A stretch of DNA of 64,000 nucleotides, taken from contig JAEXGH010000032.1 in the NCBI GenBank assembly GCA_023450935.1, positions 62,001-126,000 on the forward strand. Direction: 5' to 3'. Below, piece after piece: positions 42,114 through 49,536 of this stretch (within the stretch, counting starts at the first letter, position 1; every line of letters begins with the position of its first letter). The position numbers and the translations under genes are program-made. Source of the DNA: Verrucomicrobiota bacterium. GTDB taxonomy: Bacteria; Verrucomicrobiota; Verrucomicrobiia; Opitutales; Intestinicryptomonadaceae. The notes beneath the pieces are model-generated. The model searched no databases. It saw only the letters and a program-made list of their open reading frames with translations, and had not been told where the DNA came from.

Positions 42114-43255
42114 ATGTCGAAAATCGTAAATATTACCGCGAAAACCGCGTCGGCTACGATAATCCAAGTTATGCTTTGGACAACGCTCGAAGTTGTCGCC
42201 CTGCCGACGCCGCTTGAGGAATTTTCGCACGCCATTCCCATTCTGCAGCCCACGCACGCAACTATTATTCCGTAGACTACGCTTTTGCCAACCCCCGTGC
42301 AGAGCTGGACTATGTTCAACGCCAACGCCGTTCTGTTCATATACTGTTCATAGCTGATGTCGAACATTCCGACGCCTATGACAAGCCCTCCGAACATTCC
42401 GATAACGTCGGCGAACACGGTAAGCAGAGGGAACATGCACACCAACGCCACAATGCGCGGAAGCACAAGAAATTCTATCGGCGAAATTCCGAACGTGCGC
42501 AATGCCGAAATTTCCTCGTTGACTTTCATCGACCCCAACTCCGCCGCGAACGCCGCGCCCGTGCGCCCGCTCATCACAATGCCTACCATCATCGCGCCCA
42601 TTTCCCGAACCATTGCAATACCGACCAAATCCGCCACGAAAATCTCCGACCCGTATTTCGCCAACTGTATCGCGCCCACAAACGCCAGAATCAACCCCAC
42701 CAAAAAGCTGATTAGCGCGACAATCGGCAACGCTTCGGGCCCCGCCTTCTGGACTATCGAAAGCAAATCTATGCGCCTAAAGCGCGCGCGCCCCGCAAGC
42801 ATTTTGCAGAAGGCAATGGTTATGTCGCCGACAAAGGAAACGGTGTCCAAAACATACTCCACGGCGTTGATTGTTCCGTGGCCGACTCTATTTATGAAAT
42901 TTGAGCTGGAGGGCGTTTTTTGCGTGTTTGCCGACGGCACCGCCGTTGCAAGCTCAAGCATTGCGCGTATGCCGTCGGGAAGCGTCTGGAAATCGACCCG
43001 TGCGCCGATTGAACGCGCAGTGATGGCAAGTTTCAAAATCAGGCTGATAAGAGAGGAATCGTATTGCCCCAGCGCGGAATATTCAAACGACATCTTTGCG
43101 AACGTTTCGGGAAGGGATTTTTCGATATCGCCGAAAAGCGTGTGCGCGCCGCCTATGTGCCAGTCGCCCGAAAGCGAGACTTCGACCGCGCCCGCCGACG
43201 CGCATATTTGCGCGCGCCCCGCGATTCCGTCCGATTTTGTTTTGCCGAAAACCAT
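42110..43255 (-). CDS. MlaE-like permease with N-terminal STAS-like domain
   Basis: A 381-residue fusion. Residues about 10-105 look like a STAS domain (AVEVSLSGDWHIGGAH, then SFEYSALGQYDSSLISLI), and the rest is the MlaE permease with LLSIVQKAGPEALPIVAL, then GTGAAF-like SGRTGAAFAAELGSMKV and five or six helices. In E. coli the STAS protein MlaB is a separate subunit that binds MlaF; here it is joined to the permease, as in several phyla. The ATG at 43255 is used; a TTG at 43270 is possible. It opens the mlaE-mlaF-mlaD-auxiliary-fabD run. Confidence 0.92.
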   Translation of the reverse strand: MVFGKTKSDGIAGRAQICASAGAVEVSLSGDWHIGGAHTLFGDIEKSLPETFAKMSFEYSALGQYDSSLISLILKLAITARSIGARVDFQTLPDGIRAMLELATAVPSANTQKTPSSSNFINRVGHGTINAVEYVLDTVSFVGDITIAFCKMLAGRARFRRIDLLSIVQKAGPEALPIVALISFLVGLILAFVGAIQLAKYGSEIFVADLVGIAMVREMGAMMVGIVMSGRTGAAFAAELGSMKVNEEISALRTFGISPIEFLVLPRIVALVCMFPLLTVFADVIGMFGGLVIGVGMFDISYEQYMNRTALALNIVQLCTGVGKSVVYGIIVACVGCRMGMACENSSSGVGRATTSSVVQSITWIIVADAVFAVIFTIFDI

Positions 43256-43298
43256 AAAAATATTGTGCAATAAAATAACAATATGCGTTCAGACGCAA

Positions 43299-43348
43299 CA
43301 AAAAAAGCCGCCCTCCGAAATCTGCGGCTCGTCGGAGCTATCGGCAAA
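43299..43348 (-). terminator. Second terminator with two alternative stems, upstream of mlaE
   Basis: On the reverse strand, in order, GCCG, CTCCGA, AGCCGC, then TCGGAG, GCGGCT and seven T. CTCCGA pairs with TCGGAG (with GCCG/CGGC outside), or AGCCGC pairs with GCGGCT; the two stems interlock, so they exclude each other or form a pseudoknot. Both end at the T run, so either ends transcription. It is 44 bases before the mlaE ATG. Confidence 0.6.
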
Positions 43349-43355
43349 AATGCGC

Positions 43356-43384
43356 AAAAAAAAAGCGCGCCGTTTCCGACGCGC
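43356..43384 (-). terminator. Terminator of the Gfo/Idh/MocA gene
   Basis: On the reverse strand GCGCGTCG pairs with CGGCGCGC (one G-T) around a GAAA tetraloop, followed by nine T. It lies 26 bases after the oxidoreductase stop codon. Confidence 0.88.
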
Positions 43385-43410
43385 CGCGAAATATATACGC
43401 AAATTCGCAA

Positions 43411-44850
43411 TTAGCCGAAGAGACGTTCGAAGAAAGATGTTTTCTTGTCCCACGGACGGCGGCTTTCCCAGCCCTCGCGTTCGGGCTCGCGAATGAAAAC
43501 ATCGAGTTCGGGGCGGTTCGGGGAACGCATTTTTTCGTGGTCCCATTCTATCACACCACCGAAACGCTGCGCCAAAACGCCCAGCAACGCCACTTCCGTA
43601 AGCTGCGATGCGTAGTCGAAACTGCCCAAGCATTCGGGGCCGTTGCCCTTGATTGCGTCAATCCATTCGCAGAAGATGCTGTTTTCGCGCACAAGCGGGA
43701 TTGTCTTGGCGGCAATCTCGTCTTTCTTCTGGCGGCGGAACGACTGGAAGAACTCATTGTTGCAAATGCGCGGCTCGAAGTTCGGACGCACACCCGTAAC
43801 GATTGAGTGGTCTTTTCCGAACATAACCATACCCCTTGTAAGAGGCTGGGGCTGATCCCAGTCGGCGGGCTTGTTCGTCATGGGCAAACCGCCGTCGTTC
43901 CAATACATCACAACTTCGCCGCGTTTTTCCGTTGCGGGGAACGTCCACTTGACGACCGACGAATCGGGAATGAACACAGTCGGGTCGAAATCGCCCTTGC
44001 GCGTAATAAGCTCCACTTTGCTGGGGGATTTGAGGTCGAGAATCCATACGGGAGCGTCGCCCGTGTGGCAGAACCAGTCGCCCAACATACCCGTGCCGAA
44101 CTGCCAGAAGCCGCGCCACGCGAGGGGGTGGTAGGTCTTGTTAAAGGGAACTTTGGCTGCCTGATTGAGCCACAAGTCATAGTCGAAGCCTTCGGGAATG
44201 GGGTCGTTGGTAAGCGGCCATACTTTGGGTTTTACGAAATAGGGAGTGCCCCTGCCGGCATACCAGTTCGGCCCGCCGCTGAGAACGTGGACTTCGTCTA
44301 CGCCGCCCGTGACACCCGTGTCATACCACGCCTTCAGCATTCTGATTTGCGCTGTGGCGTGCCCCTGATTCATCATCTGCGTCTTGAGCTTGGGATAATA
44401 CGCCTTTGCCTTCTGGAGCTCGCGGCACTGCCAAACATTGTGGACGAGGGGCTTCTGGACGGCGACGTGTTTTCCCGCCTCCATGCAGTCCAAAGTGATT
44501 TTGAAGTGCGAGTGGTCGGGAGTTGAAATACACACGGCGTCGATGTCTTTACCCATTTTGTCGAGCATTTCGCGGTAGTCGGTAAATTTCGGAGCCTTAT
44601 CGAGGTTGAGATCCTTGAAACGCTTGAAGATGCCGCAGCGCGCCACATAGTTCCAATCGACATCGCAGAGTGCCACAACATTTTCCGATTTCATGCCCGA
44701 AAAAGACATTCCACCGATTCCGCCCACACCGATGAAAGCCACGTTGAGTTTTTCGTTTGGCGATTTTGTTTTTGCTATTGAAAAGCGCGGAAGCACAAAG
44801 CTTGCCGCGGCGGCGGTAGCCGCTGATTTTATAAACTTTCTTCTATCCAT
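43411..44850 (-). CDS. Tat-exported Gfo/Idh/MocA family oxidoreductase
   Basis: A 479-residue protein with a twin-arginine signal (MDRRKFIKSAATAAAASFVLP). The Rossmann fold follows, with NVAFIGVGGIGGMSF, then ICTPDHS-like AVCISTPDHSHF and VQKPLVHN; most family members have EKP there, with the lysine being the NAD-dependent catalytic residue. The C-terminal beta-sandwich has the long Trp-rich insertions typical of the secreted PVC and Bacteroidetes versions, which probably modify sugars. NAD(H) would have to be carried in bound form, as in glucose-fructose oxidoreductase. It has its own promoter and terminator. Confidence 0.88.
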   Translation of the reverse strand: MDRRKFIKSAATAAAASFVLPRFSIAKTKSPNEKLNVAFIGVGGIGGMSFSGMKSENVVALCDVDWNYVARCGIFKRFKDLNLDKAPKFTDYREMLDKMGKDIDAVCISTPDHSHFKITLDCMEAGKHVAVQKPLVHNVWQCRELQKAKAYYPKLKTQMMNQGHATAQIRMLKAWYDTGVTGGVDEVHVLSGGPNWYAGRGTPYFVKPKVWPLTNDPIPEGFDYDLWLNQAAKVPFNKTYHPLAWRGFWQFGTGMLGDWFCHTGDAPVWILDLKSPSKVELITRKGDFDPTVFIPDSSVVKWTFPATEKRGEVVMYWNDGGLPMTNKPADWDQPQPLTRGMVMFGKDHSIVTGVRPNFEPRICNNEFFQSFRRQKKDEIAAKTIPLVRENSIFCEWIDAIKGNGPECLGSFDYASQLTEVALLGVLAQRFGGVIEWDHEKMRSPNRPELDVFIREPEREGWESRRPWDKKTSFFERLFG

Positions 44851-44879
44851 TTGTTTTCTGTTTAAGTTAGATAGAGAAG

Positions 44880-44908
44880 ATTTAACTGCGGAAGAATACT
44901 GATGTCAA
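44880..44908 (-). promoter_or_regulatory. Candidate promoter of the Gfo/Idh/MocA gene
   Basis: On the reverse strand a perfect TTGACA (44903-44908) and TTAAAT (44880-44885) are 17 bases apart, with an A/T-rich block before the -35. The predicted leader is about 23 bases. Confidence 0.55.
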
Positions 44909-44937
44909 ACTTTTTTTTGGCGCAAAACGCGCAAATG

Positions 44938-44997
44938 CACCGCCCGAACGCGAAACGCGCAAAACTGCACCGCCCGAACGCGAAACGCGCAAAACTG
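44938..44997. repeat. 30-base tandem duplication
   Basis: Two perfect head-to-tail copies of a 30-base unit (44938-44967 and 44968-44997) begin CACCGCCCGAACGCG and end CGCAAAACTG. Partial copies flank them. It lies between the binding-protein stop at 45009 and the oxidoreductase promoter, in a 158-base gap with no gene. The unit contains GCGAAACGCGC, a short imperfect palindrome. Confidence 0.85.
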
Positions 44998-45008
44998 CGC
45001 CGAAAACT

Positions 45009-45971
45009 CTATTTCAGCCATTTGCGCCAGTCTTCGGCGAACGCGCGCGGATTTTCCTTCGACACCCTTATCGGCAGAACCTCCTTGCGCTTTTGCGGCG
45101 CATAGTTTTCGAACCGTTTTTCCGCAAGCGCGCGCATTGCAAAGACGCCCCAGCCGAAATAATCGTCGTAGACAATATCCGTAATCTGTCCCGACGCCAA
45201 GTAGAATTCGAGCATTTCGAGCGCGCCTACAACCACCGCGAATTTCCTGTCGGAATCGTGTTTTATAGGCGACATATCCGCGAGCAATTCGGGCGAAAAA
45301 AACACTTCTCCGAAACTGTCGCGGCGCATAATTTCGACCCTGTTTTCAAGCGCGTATTTGCTGTAGAAACGGAAGGAATCCGCGCACAAAAGCCGTCCGC
45401 CGAACAGTTCCGCGAAGTCCTCCGCCGAAAATGCGCCGCCCGTCAGCCGCAGGATTTCGCGCGAATCCGACACGTTTACGGGCGCGCCGCCGCCCCTGAA
45501 ATAGCAGGCTATTTTCGCGTCCGCTCCGCCGCGTTTTGCGATTATTTCCGCAAGCATTTTTCGGAGCGTTTTTTCGCTGCCCGATACGCGGCACAACGCG
45601 CCGCCGTCGGTGTCGTCGGCTGTCGCGCAGTTTGCGCCCACCAGAACAACGTTCACGCCCTTGCGCGAAAGCCTGCGTATTTCGTCGGAAACGTCTCCCG
45701 CGGGGATTAAAATCACGTTCTCCACCCCCTGCAAATAGAGGTCGGAGAGAATGCGTTTTTGCCCGTCGGCAGTAGGCGACGCCCTGCCGAGAATCTCGAT
45801 TTGCCTGCCGCGCGCCGAATACAGCCGCGCCACCGATTCCGCCCCGCGCAAAACCGCCGCATTCGGCTGGAACGCGGAATTGTCCGACACAAACCCGACG
45901 CGCATTTTTTGGCAAAAGCCCGAAACCGCCGCGGCGAAAAACGCGCAAACGCAAAACAACTTCAACTTCAT
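45009..45971 (-). CDS. Periplasmic sugar-binding-like protein (Peripla_BP_4 type)
   Basis: A 320-residue exported protein (signal MKLKLFCVCAFFAAAVSGFC) with the LacI/ribose-binding fold. MRVGFVSDNSAFQPNAAVLRGAE opens the first lobe (positions 23-45), GVENVILIPAGDVSDEIRRL and GVNVVLVGANCAT mark the lobe core, and ITDIVYDDYFGWGVFAMRAL is the hinge return. No sugar ABC permease is linked, so it may act as a sensor or work with a transporter elsewhere. The ATG overlaps the stop of the beta-lactamase-fold gene by four bases. Confidence 0.82.
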   Translation of the reverse strand: MKLKLFCVCAFFAAAVSGFCQKMRVGFVSDNSAFQPNAAVLRGAESVARLYSARGRQIEILGRASPTADGQKRILSDLYLQGVENVILIPAGDVSDEIRRLSRKGVNVVLVGANCATADDTDGGALCRVSGSEKTLRKMLAEIIAKRGGADAKIACYFRGGGAPVNVSDSREILRLTGGAFSAEDFAELFGGRLLCADSFRFYSKYALENRVEIMRRDSFGEVFFSPELLADMSPIKHDSDRKFAVVVGALEMLEFYLASGQITDIVYDDYFGWGVFAMRALAEKRFENYAPQKRKEVLPIRVSKENPRAFAEDWRKWLK

Positions 45972-47005
45972 TTTATTTTTTCCTTCAACACTTCGGCGAT
46001 TGAATTTTCGTTGCGCCCGAACAGTTTTTTTGCCGTTTCTACGGAATCGACGCCCGCGAACATTGCCACCGCAAAAGAGCCGCCGCCCGATTCGAAAACG
46101 AGAATTTTACACGCAATTTTTCCCGCGCCGCCCGAGCACTCAAACGCGCCGTCCGCGCCCGCAAAACGCCGCCAGCCGCCCGCGGATTCGCCGCATTGCG
46201 CCCTTCGGAGGCGTCGGCTTGAAACGGTTTCGGAATCGAGTATCGGAGGGGTTTTGGAGGTTTCGCATTCAAGCCATTTCACAACGCCGTCGGGCGAAAG
46301 CGCAAACCCGATTGACGGGAAAACCGACTTTTCGAAATTTATATACTTGGGATTTTTTATTCCGAGCGGCTCGAAAAAATACTTTCCGCAACAGCGCACG
46401 AACGATTTTTTCAGGTTTTTGGAAGTCGGCTCAAACGCGTATGCCAAGGCGTATCCCGCAACGGCTACCGACGCGCGCGACCTGTAAAAAACGGTGTCGG
46501 GCGCGGAAAATCCCGTCTGGGAGAGCATCGAAAAAAATTCGTCGGGCGCGGCGTCGGCGGGGATTTTTTCCGCCAAATAGCCTATTCCCGCGGTCTGGTT
46601 AAGTAGGTTCGTTATGTTCGCCCCCGCAACTTTTCCGCCCGACGCGGAGAACGCCGAAAAGAAGCCCGAAACGTCGGCGGAAAGCGATACCGCACCCGCG
46701 CTTTGCATGTTCTCGGCAACGAGCGAAAGCACCGCCGCAGAAGCGTCGCCGAGCGGAAGCGACTTTTTCGCGAAAGAATCAGACACTCTCCCCGCCAGAC
46801 ATTCGCCGTCCAAAACGGCAAAGAACGCAGCCCCGCGCGCCCCCGCCCTGTTCGCGTCGGAAAAGAACGCGCTTTCAAGCGTCTTTGCGCGGGCGGAATT
46901 TACATAGTCTCCAATGCCGTCGCAAAAGGCGGGCAAACACCCTATCGCGCCCGAAAGGGCAACCGCCGCCGCCAGCCGCAAAAATTTGCCAAACGCCGCG
47001 CTCAT
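45968..47005 (-). CDS. Secreted beta-lactamase-fold protein lacking the catalytic SxxK
   Basis: A 345-residue exported protein (signal to about AFCDG). The layout matches class C beta-lactamase/serine hydrolases: where these have G-S-x-x-K (as in IGSVSK), this has GDASAA at 86-91, so Ser is Asp and Lys is Ala. NLLNQTAGIGYL matches the LLSHTSGL block and VAVAGYALAYAFE the YSN-x-GY-x-LLG block, with its Tyr also changed. It is therefore probably a non-catalytic binding protein. The start at 47005 (TAATG, one-base overlap with the RmlD-like stop) is chosen; an in-frame ATG at 47056 is inside the previous gene. Confidence 0.72.
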   Translation of the reverse strand: MSAAFGKFLRLAAAVALSGAIGCLPAFCDGIGDYVNSARAKTLESAFFSDANRAGARGAAFFAVLDGECLAGRVSDSFAKKSLPLGDASAAVLSLVAENMQSAGAVSLSADVSGFFSAFSASGGKVAGANITNLLNQTAGIGYLAEKIPADAAPDEFFSMLSQTGFSAPDTVFYRSRASVAVAGYALAYAFEPTSKNLKKSFVRCCGKYFFEPLGIKNPKYINFEKSVFPSIGFALSPDGVVKWLECETSKTPPILDSETVSSRRLRRAQCGESAGGWRRFAGADGAFECSGGAGKIACKILVFESGGGSFAVAMFAGVDSVETAKKLFGRNENSIAEVLKEKIK

Positions 47006-47937
47006 TAGAGCTTGAACCTCCGAACGGGCAGGCGTCCCGATTTTTCCTTCAGCCAACCGCGCAGGTCTTCGGGCACTTGCATTTCCTCCAAAAGCTCGTT
47101 GTAGGTGGGCGCGCGGGTTTTTACGCGGGATATGAGCGCATGGGTGTCGAGCGTCAAATCGACATCGCTTTCGCGCGAAAACGGCTCTACAAATTCGTCG
47201 GGATTCAGCCCGAAATGCTCGGCAATGCGCCGCGCCATTTCGTAGCGGCTGAGTGCGTCCGCGCCCGCGTAGTGGTAGATTCCGCTGAGCTTGGGACGCT
47301 GCAAAATCTCCAAAATCAAATCAGCCAAAACCGACGCCGAAAGCGGGCATTTTATTTCGTTTACGGCGCATTTTGTTTTTTCGCCCACAGCCCATGCGCG
47401 CAAAAGCTTTTCGTGGAGGGAACGGCGCGTTGTAAGGCTGTTGCCGCTTACGTGGCTCAGGCGCAAAACGACTGTCGTGTGCGGCGAAATTTTGAGGACT
47501 TTCTTCTCCGCCAAAAGCTTTGTAGTTCCATAGAGCGTGGAGGGCATGGGAACGTCGGTATTGACATACGGGGCGGCAGATCCGTCGAAAACCATATCGG
47601 TTGAAAGGTGCACGAACCGCGCGCCTACATGGTGCGCCAAAACCGCCAGCTGTTCGGGCAATTCGGCGTTCATTTTGTTGGCGAGCTCGGGATTTTTATC
47701 GACATCTGCGGGGCTTGAAATTGCCGCGCAGTTGACGATTGCGTCGGGAAAAACGTCGAGGACAAGCCGCTGCAAAGCCGCGTTGTCGGTTAAATCGAGC
47801 GAAACGGCCTCGGTGTTTTCAAGGGGCGGAAGCGTTTTGCTACCGCACACTGCCACAACCTTGCAGCCAGCCGCAGAAGCCGCCTTTACAAAGTTGTAGC
47901 CCACAAGACCCGTTGCGCCCGTGCAAAGAATTGTCAT
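47005..47937 (-). CDS. RmlD-like NAD(P)-dependent sugar nucleotide reductase
   Basis: A 310-residue short-chain dehydrogenase/reductase of the RmlD (dTDP-4-dehydrorhamnose reductase) subgroup. GATGLVGYN binds the dinucleotide, STDMVFDG is the RmlD hallmark and YGTTKLLAE holds the YxxxK pair. No rmlA, rmlB or rmlC lies nearby, so the true substrate may be another nucleotide sugar. The ATG is one base after the stop of the 130-residue secreted protein. It stands in an operon whose other products are all exported. Confidence 0.88.
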   Translation of the reverse strand: MTILCTGATGLVGYNFVKAASAAGCKVVAVCGSKTLPPLENTEAVSLDLTDNAALQRLVLDVFPDAIVNCAAISSPADVDKNPELANKMNAELPEQLAVLAHHVGARFVHLSTDMVFDGSAAPYVNTDVPMPSTLYGTTKLLAEKKVLKISPHTTVVLRLSHVSGNSLTTRRSLHEKLLRAWAVGEKTKCAVNEIKCPLSASVLADLILEILQRPKLSGIYHYAGADALSRYEMARRIAEHFGLNPDEFVEPFSRESDVDLTLDTHALISRVKTRAPTYNELLEEMQVPEDLRGWLKEKSGRLPVRRFKL

Positions 47938-47938
47938 A

Positions 47939-48331
47939 TTAGTATTTCGGTTTTGTTATTGTTATTTGATATTCGCCGCAGCCGAGTTTTTCGAGCCTGA
48001 GCGATTCGGGTTTTTCGCCGTTTATGCGGACTGAATCCGCGTTTTCGGCGTGAATTTCGACAGTCGCCGACGCGCCGGAAACAACTTTGCCCGTATCGGC
48101 AACAATCTTTCCGCCGCTGAGCATCTGTATTCTGTAGGCTGTCTGCGCCGCGCCCTTGCGGAAGGGAATCTTCCGCGAAAGCGAATTGTCCTCGATACTA
48201 AACCCGACGGGATTTACAAAATCGGGTCCAATACGCAAGTCGAACGCGCGCGGCGTGCCGACTTCGCTTCCCCAACACACCGTCGACAGCGAGGCGAAAA
48301 CCAACGCCAAAATCACGGATATTTTTTTCAT
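47939..48331 (-). CDS. Small secreted protein resembling the N-terminal domain of alpha-L-rhamnosidases
   Basis: A 130-residue exported protein (signal MKKISVILALVFASLSTVCWG). The mature part reads LRIGPDFVNPVGFSIEDN, then QTAYRIQMLSGGKIVADTG, like the N-terminal beta-sandwich of GH78 rhamnosidases (NPLGI, then QTAYRI-V). It ends where the next domains of such enzymes would begin. There is no catalytic domain. It is either a stand-alone sugar-binding module or the remnant of a larger enzyme; its intact signal, clean stop and coupling to the RmlD-like gene favour the first. The family match is from recall. Confidence 0.65.
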   Translation of the reverse strand: MKKISVILALVFASLSTVCWGSEVGTPRAFDLRIGPDFVNPVGFSIEDNSLSRKIPFRKGAAQTAYRIQMLSGGKIVADTGKVVSGASATVEIHAENADSVRINGEKPESLRLEKLGCGEYQITITKPKY

Positions 48332-48339
48332 GGAAAATC

Positions 48340-48367
48340 TTTTTAAACCCGAGCGCGGGGTTGTCAA
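48340..48367 (-). promoter_or_regulatory. Candidate promoter of the 48331-45009 operon
   Basis: On the reverse strand a perfect TTGACA (48362-48367) with an A-rich TAAAAA (48340-48345) after 16 bases. The predicted start is only a few bases before the ATG at 48331, another near-leaderless case. The -10 is weak. Confidence 0.35.
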
Positions 48368-48449
48368 ATATAATAACCCGGGCAAAAGAAATATCAGGCT
48401 TGCAAAAACGCCCGAAACTGATAGCGTGTTCCCCGAATAAATAATAAAA

Positions 48450-49535
48450 ATGAAAGACTCGGTAAAAGAACAGATAAAAGAGCTTCCGGTATACGAAACG
48501 GGCAAACCCATAGAATATGTCGCGCGCGAATTCGGCCTCGATCCCGACGGCATTCTCAAATTGGCGTCGAACGAAAACCCGCTAGGGGCTTCGCCCAAAG
48601 CCGTGGAGGCGGTAAGAAACAGCCTCGGGCACCTCAATCTCTACCCCGACGGCGGCTGCTACGACCTTCGCCAAAAGGTCGCCAAATTCAGAAACGTCAA
48701 CCCAGACCAGCTCGTTTTCGGAAACGGCTCCAACGAACTTCTGGAGTTTGTGGCGCAGTGCTATGTGGGAGAGGGAGACGAAACCGTTTTCGGCGCGCAG
48801 TCTTTCATAGTATACAAGCTGGCGACTATTTTCGCGGGCGGCAAGTGCGTGAGCGTGCCCATGCCCAACCTTAAATACGACCTCGATATGTTGCGCGACG
48901 CCGTTAGCGACAAAACCAAAGTCGTGTTTATGACAAACCCGAACAACCCCACAGGCTGCGTGCTCAAGCAGGACGAAATCGTCAGCTTCGTAAAGTCGCT
49001 GCCCGAAAACGTGCTTTTCTGCTTCGACGAGGCCTACGCGGAATACGAGGACAAAGAAGTTGACCTGCGTCCGCTCATAGCCGAAGGAAGAAACGTTATC
49101 TGCCTCAGGACGTTCTCGAAAATCTACGGGCTGGCGGGACTGCGCGTGGGCTATTCATACTCCAACTCCACGATAGCGAGCTATCTCAACCGCGCAAGAG
49201 AGCCGTTCAACGTAAACTCGCTCGCGCAGGTTGCGGCAATGGCCGCGCTCGATGACGTTGAATTTGTGGAAAAGAGCCGCCGCGTCAACAAGGAGGGCAG
49301 AAAGCAATACGAAAAGGCGTTCCAAGAAATGGGCTTGGAATACTTCTCCGAGGGTGGAAATTTCATTATGGTGAAAGTCGCCGACGCCCCCGCAAAATTC
49401 GTGCAAATGCAAAAGCGCGGCGTAATTGTGCGCCCGAACGTCGGCTACGGACTGCCCGACTGGCTCAGAATAACAATCGGCACGCCCGAGCAGAACGCAA
49501 GGTGCATTGAGGAACTCGGCAGGACGCTGAAATAG
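48450..49535 (+). CDS. hisC: Histidinol-phosphate aminotransferase family protein (HisC-like)
   Basis: A 361-residue fold-type I PLP enzyme. SNENPLGASP is near 40-49, TNPNNPTG near 162-169, FDEAYAEYED with the cofactor aspartate, and the PLP lysine is Lys224 in RTFSKIYGLAGLRVGY. WLRITIGTPEQN near the end holds the substrate-binding arginine. It normally makes histidinol phosphate, though stand-alone copies often serve phenylalanine and tyrosine synthesis. No his gene is nearby. It leads a plus-strand run and is one base before the CorC-like gene. Confidence 0.92.
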   Translation: MKDSVKEQIKELPVYETGKPIEYVAREFGLDPDGILKLASNENPLGASPKAVEAVRNSLGHLNLYPDGGCYDLRQKVAKFRNVNPDQLVFGNGSNELLEFVAQCYVGEGDETVFGAQSFIVYKLATIFAGGKCVSVPMPNLKYDLDMLRDAVSDKTKVVFMTNPNNPTGCVLKQDEIVSFVKSLPENVLFCFDEAYAEYEDKEVDLRPLIAEGRNVICLRTFSKIYGLAGLRVGYSYSNSTIASYLNRAREPFNVNSLAQVAAMAALDDVEFVEKSRRVNKEGRKQYEKAFQEMGLEYFSEGGNFIMVKVADAPAKFVQMQKRGVIVRPNVGYGLPDWLRITIGTPEQNARCIEELGRTLK

Positions 49536-49536
49536 A

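Noticed and set aside
42357..43496. A 379-codon frame antisense to mlaE
   Set aside because: It crosses two terminators and the mlaE start and has low-complexity Ser/Pro/Thr content.
44902..45105. A small plus-strand frame with HRPNAKRAKL repeats
   Set aside because: The repeated peptide is only the 30-base tandem repeat translated; it then runs antisense into the binding-protein gene.
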